Below are positions 10,302 through 18,238 of a DNA stretch of 26,540 bases, piece by piece. Location of the stretch: assembly GCA_036381195.1 (NCBI GenBank), contig DASVDH010000120.1, positions 1 to 26,540 on the forward strand, given 5' to 3'. Position 1 is the stretch's first letter; each line of letters starts with the position of its first letter. The translations under genes were made by a program, and so were the position numbers. The stretch comes from RSA9 sp036381195 (GTDB lineage: Bacteria > Gemmatimonadota > Gemmatimonadetes > Longimicrobiales > RSA9). Below the pieces are notes generated by a model. The model was not told the DNA's origin. It made no database searches and saw only the letters and a list, made by a program, of their open reading frames with translations.

Positions 10302-10312
10302 GGGGAGGCACG

Positions 10313-12517
10313 ATGGCACCGATGGCAACCGCAGCAGAGGCGATCGCTTCATCCCTGGCCGGGCTCCCGGCCCGGCTACGGGAATCGGTGGAGCCGAACG
10401 CGGCGCGACTGGACGTGGACCTGATCGCGCGGGCGTACCGGTTCAGCGAGCGCGCGCACGCAGGGCAGAGGCGCGCGTCGGGGGAGGAGTACATCGCGCA
10501 CTGCGTGGAGGTGGCCAAGATCCTCGCCGACCTGCACCTGGACACCGCATCGATCGCGGCGGGGTTGATCCACGACGTGGTGGAAGACACGGGGACACCG
10601 CTCGAGACGCTGCGAGAGGAGTTCGGCGACGAGATCGCGCACATCGTCGACGGCGTCACCAAGATCGGAAAGGTCCAGTTCAGCTCGACGACGGAGCAGC
10701 AGGTCGAGAACTACCGGAAGCTGCTGCTGTCGATGGCGCAGGACGCGCGGGTCATCCTGATCAAGCTGGCGGACCGGCTGCACAACATGCGGACGCTGGA
10801 CCCGCTGCGGCCGGACAAGCGGCGCCGCATCGCGCTGGAGACGCGGGAGATCTACGCGCCACTGGCCCACCGGCTGGGGATGGCCCAGATCAAGTGGGAG
10901 CTGGAGGACCTGGCGTTCAAGCACCTGGAGCCGGAGGCCTACCGCGAGCTGGCGGCGAAGGTCGCCGAGCGGCGCAAGGAGCGCGAGGAGCAGATCGAGG
11001 CGCTACGCAAGCCGCTGGAGGAGGAGCTGAAGCGGGCGGGGATCCCGTGCGAGGTGTACGGCCGGCCGAAGCATCTGTGGTCGATTCACCGGAAGATGCA
11101 GAAGCGCGGCAAGCAGTACGAGGAGATCTACGACCTGATGGCGGTGCGGGTGGTCACGGACACGGTGGCCAACTGCTATCACGCGCTGGGGATCATCCAC
11201 AACAAGTGGACGCCGCTCCAGGAGCGGTTCCACGACTACATCGCGACGCCGAAGTCGAACATGTACCGCTCGCTCCACACGACGATCTTCGGGCCGGGCG
11301 GGCGGCTGTACGAGATCCAGATCCGGACGCACGAGATGCACCGGACGGCGGAGTACGGGATCGCGGCACACTGGCGCTACAAGGAGGGGCAGCGCGCGGC
11401 CACGGACGACGTGGACGAGACGTTGACGTGGTTCCGGCAGGTGCTGGAGTGGCAGCAGGAGACGGCCGAGCCGGAGGAGTTCATGGAGTTCCTCCGGATC
11501 GACCTGTTCCAGGACGAGATCTTCGTCTTCACGCCGAAGGGGGATGTGAAGCAGTTGCCGAAGGGGGCGACGCCGATCGATTTCGCGTTCGCGGTGCACA
11601 CGGAGGTCGGGCTGCACTGTGCGGGCGCGAGGATCAACGGGCGGATCGCGCCGCTCTCGAGGGAGCTGCGGAACGGCGACACGGTCGAGGTGATGACGGA
11701 CCCGCGGCAGCGGCCGTCGCGGGACTGGCTCGCGTTCGTGAAGACGGCGCGGGCGCGGCAGAAGATCCGGCACTGGATCCGGCAGGAGGAGTTCGAGTCG
11801 TCGGTTGCCCTGGGGCGGGATCTGCTGGACCGGGAGCTGAGAAAGGCGCGCAAGGAGCGGCCGGGCCCGGAGCAGCTCGAAGACGCCGCGCGGTCGTTGA
11901 ACCTCGCGAGTGTGGAACACCTGTACGCGGCGCTGGGGCGAGGCGACCTGGGCCCATCGGCGATCCTCAGGGAGCTGTTCCCCGGTGAGGATACGCCGGG
12001 GCGGCCGCCCTCCGCGTTCGAGCGGCTCGTCGAGCGGGTGCGCGGCTCCGCGCGGGGCGTGCGGATCCAGGGGCTGGAGAATCTGATGGTGCGGTACTCG
12101 CAGTGCTGCCAGCCGGTGCCGGGCGATGACGTGATCGGCTACATCACGCGGGGCCGTGGCATCTCGATCCACCGCAGGGACTGCCCGAACGTCCTGAACC
12201 TGGGCGACCATCCGGAGCGGCGGGTGGAGATCGAATGGGAGGCGGAGGCGGGAGACCGCTTCTTCGTGCGGTTGGTGGTGGAAGGCAACGACCGGCGTGG
12301 ACTGCTCTCCGACATCGCGACGGCGATCACGCAGACGGGGACGAACATCCAGTCGGCCGAGATCCGGACGGTGGAAGGTGGGATGACGGGACGCTTCGTC
12401 GTCGAAGTGCAGGACCTCGCCCACCTGAAGAAGGTGATGAAGGCGATCCGGCGGGTGAACGGCGTGCTGGCCGTCGAGCGGCGGGAGCACCTCGCGGAGG
12501 CGGAGCTGGAGGCGTGA
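10313..12517 (+). CDS. relA: Bifunctional (p)ppGpp synthetase/hydrolase Rel
   Basis: This 734-residue protein controls the stringent-response alarmone (p)ppGpp. It has the complete long-RSH layout. The HD hydrolase domain has His63 and His87-Asp88 in HCVEVAKIL...LIHDVVEDTG. The nucleotidyltransferase domain includes GRPKHLWSIHRKM, EIYDLMAVRVV and SLHTTIFGPGG. It is followed by a TGS domain (EIFVFTPKGDVKQLPKGATPID), a helical region, the zinc-finger-like segment with CC and HRRDC, and a C-terminal ACT domain. Intact HD residues argue for a bifunctional Rel rather than a synthetase-only RelA. The ATG at 10313 follows GGGGAGG with 4 bases between. The frame is open back to 10181, but that part looks like leader. 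A strong hairpin follows after the stop. Confidence 0.95.
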   Translation: MAPMATAAEAIASSLAGLPARLRESVEPNAARLDVDLIARAYRFSERAHAGQRRASGEEYIAHCVEVAKILADLHLDTASIAAGLIHDVVEDTGTPLETLREEFGDEIAHIVDGVTKIGKVQFSSTTEQQVENYRKLLLSMAQDARVILIKLADRLHNMRTLDPLRPDKRRRIALETREIYAPLAHRLGMAQIKWELEDLAFKHLEPEAYRELAAKVAERRKEREEQIEALRKPLEEELKRAGIPCEVYGRPKHLWSIHRKMQKRGKQYEEIYDLMAVRVVTDTVANCYHALGIIHNKWTPLQERFHDYIATPKSNMYRSLHTTIFGPGGRLYEIQIRTHEMHRTAEYGIAAHWRYKEGQRAATDDVDETLTWFRQVLEWQQETAEPEEFMEFLRIDLFQDEIFVFTPKGDVKQLPKGATPIDFAFAVHTEVGLHCAGARINGRIAPLSRELRNGDTVEVMTDPRQRPSRDWLAFVKTARARQKIRHWIRQEEFESSVALGRDLLDRELRKARKERPGPEQLEDAARSLNLASVEHLYAALGRGDLGPSAILRELFPGEDTPGRPPSAFERLVERVRGSARGVRIQGLENLMVRYSQCCQPVPGDDVIGYITRGRGISIHRRDCPNVLNLGDHPERRVEIEWEAEAGDRFFVRLVVEGNDRRGLLSDIATAITQTGTNIQSAEIRTVEGGMTGRFVVEVQDLAHLKKVMKAIRRVNGVLAVERREHLAEAELEA

Positions 12518-12587
12518 TCGCCTCCGGCTCGACGCGGCGCAGGAGGCCGTGCGGGGCCGGGCGACGCTCGCTGGACAGGAGGCGTTC

Positions 12588-12626
12588 CGGGGGCGGGAGA
12601 CGCGGTCTCCGGCCCCCGCGTCGTTT
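12588..12626 (+). terminator. Terminator-like hairpin after relA
   Basis: Bases 12588-12601 (CGGGGGCGGGAGAC) pair with 12605-12618 (GTCTCCGGCCCCCG) with a single mismatch in 14 and a 3-base GCG loop. The stem is followed by CGTCGTTT, a weak T-rich tail. It starts 70 bases after the relA stop and is the strongest inverted repeat in the window. A Rho-independent terminator or RNA-stabilising end is likely, although the T-tract is poor. Confidence 0.5.
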
Positions 12627-12753
12627 CCATCACGCGGGCGGCGCCCTGGCCCCCCTGCCATGGCACGGGGCCCGCCCGCCAGTCGCGGAATCGCGCACGC
12701 CGTAGCCGCTTTCGTGCCCCGCGCCCGGGCCGCGAGACGGTGCCCCAGCTCGC

Positions 12754-12797
12754 CGCTCCCGTGGGCGACGTCGCGCATCGCCCGCCATGCGGGAGCG
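12754..12797 (+). promoter_or_regulatory. Stem-loop in the uvrB leader
   Basis: CGCTCCCG (12754-12761) pairs with CGGGAGCG (12790-12797). Inside it, GGGCGA (12763-12768) pairs with TCGCCC (12778-12783) around a 9-base loop. The stem ends 32 bases before the uvrB ATG. It could be an mRNA leader structure or an operator dyad; its role is unknown. Confidence 0.35.
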
Positions 12798-12829
12798 ACC
12801 CTCTGCCCGCCGGCGGGGTACTCGTGGGC

Positions 12830-14872
12830 ATGGCCGAGTTCGATCTCCATCTCCCGTTCCCGCTCCGGGGCGACCAGCCGCAGGCGATTCGCGAGCTGAC
12901 GGAAGGGCTGCGGCGAGGCGACCGGTATCAGACGCTGCTGGGCGTGACGGGGTCCGGCAAGACGGTGACGATGGCGTCGGTCATCGCGGCGTGGGGCCGG
13001 CCGACGCTCGTGATGAGCCACAACAAGACGCTGGCGGCGCAGCTCTACGGCGAGCTGAAACAGTTCTTCCCGAAGAACGCCGTCGAGTATTTCATCTCGT
13101 ACTACGATTACTACCAGCCGGAAGCGTACGTCCCGGCGACGGACACGTACATCGAGAAGGACGCGTCGATCAACGAGGACATCGAACGGCTGCGGCTGCG
13201 TGCCACCTCATCGCTCATGGAACGCGAGGACGTGGTGATCGTCGCGTCCGTCTCGAGCATTTATGGCCTGGGTGATCCGCGCGAGTACCGGGAGGTGATG
13301 CTGGTCCTGGACGTGGGCCAGCAGATGTCACGGCGCGAGATCCTCCAGGCGCTGGTCCGGATGCAGTACGCGCGCAACGACTACGAGTTCGTGCGCGGCG
13401 CGATCCGCGTGCGAGGCGACACGATCGAGGTCTTCCCGGCGTACGACGAGCAGGCGATCCGCATCGAGCTGTGGGGCGACGAAGTGGAACGCATCAGCCG
13501 GTTCGATCCGGTGACGGGCGAGACGATCGTGCGACTGCCGCGTGCGGCGATCTACCCTGCGACGCACTTCGTGACGCAACGGTCGACGATCGAGCGGGCG
13601 GTGGTGCGGATCCGCGAGGAGCTGGCGGAGCGGCTCGCGGAGCTGCGCATGCAGGGCAAGCTGCTGGAGGCGCAGAGGTTGGAGCAGCGCACGAACTTCG
13701 ACATCGAGATGCTGCTCGAGATCGGCACGTGCCCCGGGATCGAGAACTACTCGCGTCACCTGACGGGGCGCGCGGAGGGGGAGCGGCCGGCGTGCCTGCT
13801 GGACTACTTCCCCGAGGATTTCCTGGTGATCGTGGACGAGTCGCACCAGACGATCCCGCAGCTCCGGGGCATGTACAACGGCGACCGGGCGAGGAAGCTG
13901 ACGCTGGTCGAGCACGGGTTCCGGCTGCCGAGCGCGCTGGACAACCGGCCGCTGAGGTTCGAGGAGTGGGAGGAGCTGGTGCCGCGCGCGATCTTCGTCT
14001 CGGCGACGCCGGGGGATTACGAGCTGGAGCGGTCGGGCGGAGTCGTCGTCGAGCAGCTCATCCGGCCGACGGGGCTGCTGGATCCCGAGGTCGAGGTTCG
14101 GCCGATCAAGGGGCAGGTGGACGACCTGATCGCGGAGATCCGGGAGCGGGAGGCGAAGGGCGAACGGGTGCTCGTGACGACCCTGACGAAGCGGATGGCC
14201 GAGGACCTGACGGACTACCTGCAGCAGATCGGGATCCGGGTGCGCTACATGCACTCGGACATCGACGCGATCGAGCGGATGGAGATCCTGCGGGATCTGC
14301 GGCTGGGCAAGTTCGACGTGCTGGTGGGGATCAACCTGCTGCGGGAGGGGCTGGACCTGCCGGAGGTCTCGCTGGTGGCGATCCTGGACGCCGACAAGGA
14401 AGGGTTCCTGCGGGACGAGCGGTCGCTGATCCAGACGATCGGGCGTGCGGCGCGGAACGCGGCGGGCAAGGCGATCATGTACGCGGACACGATCACCGGC
14501 TCGATGGCGCGGTGCATCGAGGAGACGAACCGCCGGCGCGAGGCGCAGCGGCGCTACAACGAGGAGCACGGGATCATTCCGCAGACGATCGTGAAGAGCG
14601 TGGAGGAGCGGCTGCTGAGCACGCGGGTGGCGGACGCGCGCACGCAGGTGCCGGCGACACAGGTGAAGGAGGCGCCGGCGCGCTACGGCGACGAGGTGGA
14701 TCTCGAGGAGTGGGCAAAGATCCTCGAGCAGCAGATGAGGGAGGCGGCGGCGATGCTGGATTTCGAGCGCGCGGCGGTACTGCGTGACGAGTTGCTCGAG
14801 GTGAAGGCGAGGCTGGGCGGGGCGCCCGGGGTGCCGGCGCGCGGCACGACGGGCAGGGCGAGCGCGGATTGA
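12830..14872 (+). CDS. uvrB: Excinuclease ABC subunit B
   Basis: This 680-residue UvrB verifies DNA damage in nucleotide excision repair with UvrA and UvrC. The P-loop GVTGSGKT lies at residues 38-45. The beta-hairpin that inserts between DNA strands is the Tyr-rich YYDYYQPEAYVP segment. The helicase motif DESHQTIPQL and the QTIGRAARN segment are intact. The C-terminal UVR domain, which binds UvrC, is seen in AAAMLDFERAAVLRDEL. The length is close to E. coli UvrB. The ATG at 12830 starts right before the conserved domain. A GTG at 12824 has better spacing from a GGGG tract and remains possible. The gap upstream carries two strong hairpins. tsaE begins one base after the stop. Confidence 0.96.
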   Translation: MAEFDLHLPFPLRGDQPQAIRELTEGLRRGDRYQTLLGVTGSGKTVTMASVIAAWGRPTLVMSHNKTLAAQLYGELKQFFPKNAVEYFISYYDYYQPEAYVPATDTYIEKDASINEDIERLRLRATSSLMEREDVVIVASVSSIYGLGDPREYREVMLVLDVGQQMSRREILQALVRMQYARNDYEFVRGAIRVRGDTIEVFPAYDEQAIRIELWGDEVERISRFDPVTGETIVRLPRAAIYPATHFVTQRSTIERAVVRIREELAERLAELRMQGKLLEAQRLEQRTNFDIEMLLEIGTCPGIENYSRHLTGRAEGERPACLLDYFPEDFLVIVDESHQTIPQLRGMYNGDRARKLTLVEHGFRLPSALDNRPLRFEEWEELVPRAIFVSATPGDYELERSGGVVVEQLIRPTGLLDPEVEVRPIKGQVDDLIAEIREREAKGERVLVTTLTKRMAEDLTDYLQQIGIRVRYMHSDIDAIERMEILRDLRLGKFDVLVGINLLREGLDLPEVSLVAILDADKEGFLRDERSLIQTIGRAARNAAGKAIMYADTITGSMARCIEETNRRREAQRRYNEEHGIIPQTIVKSVEERLLSTRVADARTQVPATQVKEAPARYGDEVDLEEWAKILEQQMREAAAMLDFERAAVLRDELLEVKARLGGAPGVPARGTTGRASAD

Positions 14873-14873
14873 G

Positions 14874-15374
14874 GTGGCGGCGGTGGACGAGACGGTGCTG
14901 GGCCCGGCGCTGCTCACCGAGCCGGAGCTGGAGGCGTGGGGCCGCGCGATCGGCGGCACGGCGCAGCCGCCGGTGGTGCTCGCGCTGCGGGGCGAGCTGG
15001 GCGCGGGCAAGTCGGTGCTGGCGCGGGCGGTCGCGCGTGGCGCGGGTGTGAGCGGCCCGCTGCCGTCTCCCACGTTCAACCTGGTGTACCGGTACGAGGC
15101 GCCCGGGGGCGTGGTGGTGTATCATCTCGACCTGTACCGGCTCGAGGATCCGGAGGATGTCTGGGAGCTGGGCTGGGGCGAGCTGGGTGAGGACCGGGAC
15201 ATGGTGCTGATCGAGTGGCCGGAGCGAGCGGAGTCGTTGCTGCCGGAGCGACGATGGGATATCTATCTCCAGATCCCGTGGCCGGGTGCGGCGGTTCGGC
15301 GCGTCACGGCGGAGGCGCGCGGCGGGGCGGCGGCGCTGCCGTCGTTGCCGGCGGCGAGGAGCGCCCGCACGTGA
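14874..15374 (+). CDS. tsaE: tRNA t6A biosynthesis ATPase TsaE
   Basis: This 166-residue TsaE is the P-loop ATPase that works with TsaB and TsaD to attach threonylcarbamoyl to A37 of ANN-decoding tRNAs. The P-loop is GELGAGKS at residues 40-47. The family segments PSPTFNLVYRY and HLDLYRL follow in order, and IEWPER is the family IEW motif. The last 25 residues are Ala/Gly/Arg-rich and look poorly ordered. The GTG at 14874 lies one base after the uvrB stop; a second GTG at 14883 is possible. Its partner tsaB follows in the same direction, and no tsaD is present in the window. Confidence 0.93.
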   Translation: MAAVDETVLGPALLTEPELEAWGRAIGGTAQPPVVLALRGELGAGKSVLARAVARGAGVSGPLPSPTFNLVYRYEAPGGVVVYHLDLYRLEDPEDVWELGWGELGEDRDMVLIEWPERAESLLPERRWDIYLQIPWPGAAVRRVTAEARGGAAALPSLPAARSART

Positions 15375-15453
15375 GGAGGATCGGGTTCGACGCCCGGATG
15401 ATCCGGGAGCGGCTCGGGGGTTCGGCGTCGAGGTCGGATCGGGGGATCGGGGA

Positions 15454-16143
15454 ATGGAACCCTACCTTGCCATCGAGACGTCCACCGCGATCGGGGGCGT
15501 GGCGGTGGGACGAGGCGAGCGGCTGCTGGCGGAGGTGGTCGTGGGCGTGCAGGCGCGGCACTCCGAGGCCGTGCTTCCCGCGGTGGAGTTCGCGTTGCGG
15601 GCGGCGGGCGTGCCGGCGGAGCGGCTCGCCGGCGTGGTGGTGGGCGGCGGGCCGGGGTCCTTCACGGGCGTGCGGCTGGCGGCTGCGACCGCGAAGGGGC
15701 TGATCCGTGCGCTGGGCGTGCCGCTGTTCGCCTACTCGGGCCTTGCGGCGCTCGCGGCCGCGGTGACGGCCGGGGACCGGCCGGTGTGCGCGTTGTTCGA
15801 TGCGCGACGCGGAGAGGTGTACGCGGCCTGCTACCGCTTTCCAGGGTTCGCCCGAATGGAGGCGATTCTCGGCCCCGTGGCCTGCCGGATCGAGGACGTG
15901 CTCCGCGAGACGGCAGGCATGGCGCCGATCTTCGCGGGTGACGGTGCATTGAGGTACCGCGACGCGATCGAACGGGCCGGCGGTGCCATCGCGCCGCCGC
16001 ACGCGGGTGTGGCGCGGGCATCCGCGCTGCTGTGGCTGGCGGACCTGGCGCCGGAAGCTGGGCGCGTGGACGCGCCGGCGGACTGGGAGCCGCTGTACCT
16101 CCGGGCGGCGGGTTCGGAGCGTGGAGCGGCAGCCCGTGGATGA
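15454..16143 (+). CDS. tsaB: tRNA t6A biosynthesis protein TsaB
   Basis: This 229-residue TsaB is an ASKHA-fold protein that forms the core complex with TsaD for t6A synthesis. The N-terminus YLAIETSTAIGGVAV is the conserved first strand-turn. The signature GGGPGSFTGVRLAAATAKGL lies at about residue 65 onward, and FDARRGEVYAACY matches the family core. The length is normal. The ATG at 15454 follows GGGG and starts exactly at the conserved strand; a longer frame upstream is only arginine-rich filler. The 79-base gap after tsaE contains repeated GATCGGG words but no recognised element. The stop lies inside the rimI start region. Confidence 0.93.
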   Translation: MEPYLAIETSTAIGGVAVGRGERLLAEVVVGVQARHSEAVLPAVEFALRAAGVPAERLAGVVVGGGPGSFTGVRLAAATAKGLIRALGVPLFAYSGLAALAAAVTAGDRPVCALFDARRGEVYAACYRFPGFARMEAILGPVACRIEDVLRETAGMAPIFAGDGALRYRDAIERAGGAIAPPHAGVARASALLWLADLAPEAGRVDAPADWEPLYLRAAGSERGAAARG

Positions 16144-16588
16144 CCGGGTCGCGATCCGTTCGGCCCGCGTGGCCGATGTGCCCCAGATCCTGGCGATCGA
16201 GCGGGCATCGTTCTCAACGCCGTGGACGGAGTCCACGTTCCGCGGGTTGCTGGAGCGGCCGGATGCGGACGTGCTGGTGGCGGAGGCGAACGGCCGGGTC
16301 GTGGGCTACGCCGCGTGGTGGGTGGTCGTCGACCAGGCGGAGCTGGGCAACATCGCGGTGGCGCCGGAGTGGAGGCGGCTGGGCGTGGGAACCCGCCTGC
16401 TCGAATCGGTCGTCGAGCGCGTACGGGAGCGGGGCGTCCGCGAGCTGTTCCTGGAGGTGCGCGTCTCCAATACGGGGGCGCAGGAGCTCTATCAGCGGCA
16501 CGGCTTCCGGGAGGTGGGGCGGCGGCGAAGCTACTATGTGGCGCCGGTTGAAGACGCGCTCGTGATGTGCAAGATCCTGGACGTGTGA
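16136..16588 (+). CDS. rimI: Ribosomal-protein-alanine N-acetyltransferase
   Basis: This 150-residue protein of the GNAT family acetylates the N-terminal alanine of ribosomal protein S18 in model bacteria. The acetyl-CoA binding motif A is NIAVAPEWRRLGVGTRLLE, containing RRLGVGT. The C-terminal part FLEVRVSNTGAQELYQRHGF is a hallmark of RimI, as is AIERASFSTPWTESTF near the N-terminus. The GTG at 16136 overlaps the tsaB stop and has a GGAG 9 bases upstream; another GTG at 16121 is possible. RimI encoded beside TsaB and TsaE is a widespread arrangement, which supports the call over a generic GNAT. Confidence 0.9.
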   Translation: MDDRVAIRSARVADVPQILAIERASFSTPWTESTFRGLLERPDADVLVAEANGRVVGYAAWWVVVDQAELGNIAVAPEWRRLGVGTRLLESVVERVRERGVRELFLEVRVSNTGAQELYQRHGFREVGRRRSYYVAPVEDALVMCKILDV

Positions 16589-16693
16589 GGGTGGCCCGGG
16601 ACGGGGCCGGGGCGCGGGAGTGCTCTGGCTACGGGCCGGCGACGCCCCCACACGCCCCCGCATGATCACGATCGACGCTTCGAGGAGATATCG

Positions 16694-17677
16694 ATGCCGA
16701 AGTTTCCGGAGCTGCGGATGCGGCGGCTCCGCCGTACCGCGACGTTGCGCCGGCTGGTGCGCGAGACACGCGTGAGCGTGGATGACCTGATCCTGCCGCT
16801 GTTCGTGGTGCCGGGGTCGGGCGTGCGACGGCCGGTGAAGTCAATGCCGGGCGTGGACCAGACGTCGGTGGACGAGGCCGTGCGCGACGCCGCCGAGGCG
16901 GCGGAGCTGGGCATCCCTGCGGTCCTGCTCTTCGGCGTTCCGGAAACGAAGGATGAGCGGGGCAGCGCGGGGTACGCACCCGACGGTGTGGTGCAGCGCG
17001 CGGTCGCGGCGATCCGGAAAACGGTGCCTGACCTCGTCATCGTCACGGACGTGTGCCTGTGCGAGTACACCTCGCACGGCCACTGCGGCATCGTGCGCGA
17101 CGGGGCGGTGGACAACGATGAGACGCTGGATCTGCTGGCGAAGCAGGCGCTGAGCCATGCGGCGGCGGGCGCGGACATCGTGGCGCCCAGCGACATGATG
17201 GACGGGCGGGTCGGTGTGATCCGGCGCGCGCTGGACGCGGAGGGCTTCAAAGACGTGGCGATCCTGGCGTACTCTGCCAAGTTTGCGTCGGCATTCTACG
17301 GTCCGTTCCGGGAGGCGGCGGAAAGCGCGCCACAATTCGGCGACCGGCGGGGGTACCAGATGGACCCGGCGAACGGGCTCGAGGCGTTGCGCGAGGTGGC
17401 GCTGGACATCGAGGAAGGCGCGGACATCGTCATGGTGAAGCCGGCGCTGGCGTACCTGGACGTGGTGCAGCGGGTGAAAGAGGCGACCGGCCACCCGGTT
17501 TGCGCGTATCACGTTTCGGGCGAGTACGCGGCGATCATGGCGGCGGTGGAGCGCGGGTGGCTGGAGGAAGAGCGGGCCATGCGGGAGGTGCTGACGTCCA
17601 TCCGGCGGGCCGGGGCGGACATGATCGTGACGTATTGGGCGCGGCAATTCGCACGGCGGGTGTCGCGGTCCGATTGA
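16694..17677 (+). CDS. hemB: Delta-aminolevulinic acid dehydratase (porphobilinogen synthase)
   Basis: This 327-residue protein condenses two molecules of 5-aminolevulinate into porphobilinogen in heme synthesis. The cysteine triad of zinc-dependent enzymes is present at Cys121, Cys123 and Cys131 in DVCLCEYTSHGHCG. The two active-site lysines are Lys196 in YSAKFAS and Lys249 in VMVKPALAYLD. The length is typical. The ATG at 16694 follows a strong GAGGAGAT ribosome-binding site. The stop codon overlaps the -35 box of the predicted ssb promoter. hemA lies about 3 kb downstream, separated by ssb, a LysM protein and a HemX-like gene. Confidence 0.97.
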   Translation: MPKFPELRMRRLRRTATLRRLVRETRVSVDDLILPLFVVPGSGVRRPVKSMPGVDQTSVDEAVRDAAEAAELGIPAVLLFGVPETKDERGSAGYAPDGVVQRAVAAIRKTVPDLVIVTDVCLCEYTSHGHCGIVRDGAVDNDETLDLLAKQALSHAAAGADIVAPSDMMDGRVGVIRRALDAEGFKDVAILAYSAKFASAFYGPFREAAESAPQFGDRRGYQMDPANGLEALREVALDIEEGADIVMVKPALAYLDVVQRVKEATGHPVCAYHVSGEYAAIMAAVERGWLEEERAMREVLTSIRRAGADMIVTYWARQFARRVSRSD

Positions 17678-17702
17678 CACCCCGGAAGTGTCCATCTATT
17701 TT
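17674..17702 (+). promoter_or_regulatory. Sigma-70-type promoter for ssb
   Basis: TTGACA (17674-17679) is a perfect -35 box and overlaps the hemB stop codon. Exactly 17 bases later stands TATTTT (17697-17702), matching TATAAT at 4 of 6. The region is conspicuously AT-rich for this window. Transcription should begin near 17709, giving a leader of about 35 bases before the ssb ATG. Confidence 0.7.
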
Positions 17703-17743
17703 CCAATCGATCTCCCCGGGCACTTTTCGTCGGTCCATCGGCG

Positions 17744-18223
17744 ATGAGCCGGAGTCTCAACAAGGCGGTGCTGATCGGGAACGTCGGGGCGGACCCGGAG
17801 GTCCGGACGACGGCCGGCGGTAGCCGCGTCGCGAGCTTTTCGCTGGCGACGAGCCGGCGCTGGACGACGCGGGACGGCCGGGAGCACGAGAAGACCGAGT
17901 GGCATCGCGTTGTGGCCTGGGACCGCCTCGCGGGGGACGTCGAGCGGTTTGTCAGGAAGGGAGACCGGGTCTACGCGGAAGGGCGCCTCGAGTACCGCAC
18001 CTGGGAGGATGCATCCGGGCGGACGCGGTACGCGACGGAGATCGTCGCGCAGGAGCTGATCCCGCTGGTCAGCGCTGCGGGCCGGTCGCCGGAGCGCGAG
18101 GCAGGGCATGGGGCGGGACCGGGCGTGGAGCCGGAGCGTTCCGGCGGCGCCCGAACGTCGTCGTTGGCCGACGTGGGGTCGGGTGAGCGCCCGATCGCCG
18201 AGGAAGACGAGCTGCCCTTCTAA
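17744..18223 (+). CDS. ssb: Single-stranded DNA-binding protein
   Basis: This 159-residue SSB coats single-stranded DNA in replication, repair and recombination. The N-terminal OB-fold covers about residues 1-107, with the family signature LNKAVLIGNVGADPEVR, then FSLATSRRW and WHRVVAWDRLA, and YAEGRLEYRTWED. A disordered Gly/Pro/Ser tail follows, ending in the acidic tip EEDELPF that recruits partner proteins. The ATG at 17744 starts right at the OB-fold; the ribosome-binding site is weak. A near-consensus promoter lies just upstream. The LysM gene follows 15 bases after the stop, with its AAGGAGAG site overlapping the ssb stop region. Confidence 0.95.
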   Translation: MSRSLNKAVLIGNVGADPEVRTTAGGSRVASFSLATSRRWTTRDGREHEKTEWHRVVAWDRLAGDVERFVRKGDRVYAEGRLEYRTWEDASGRTRYATEIVAQELIPLVSAAGRSPEREAGHGAGPGVEPERSGGARTSSLADVGSGERPIAEEDELPF

Positions 18224-18238
18224 GGAGAGAGCCCGGTC

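Larger units (their letters stand above)
12518..12829 (+). other. 312-base non-coding gap between relA and uvrB
   Basis: No convincing gene is seen here; the open frames are low-complexity and arginine-rich. The gap holds a terminator-like hairpin at 12588-12626, a second GC-rich imperfect hairpin around 12648-12672, and a long stem-loop at 12754-12797 near uvrB. No clear -35/-10 pair for uvrB and no classic LexA-type GAAC-N4-GTTC dyad was found by eye. Confidence 0.6.

Noticed and set aside
10181..10312. N-terminal extension of relA from a GTG at 10181
   Set aside because: The added residues are basic and low-complexity, precede the normal Rel start, and span a 26-base repeat that is not frame-neutral. 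The ATG at 10313 has a good ribosome-binding site.
15375..15453. Repeated GATCGGG words between tsaE and tsaB
   Set aside because: They are irregular in spacing and short, and consistent with base composition.
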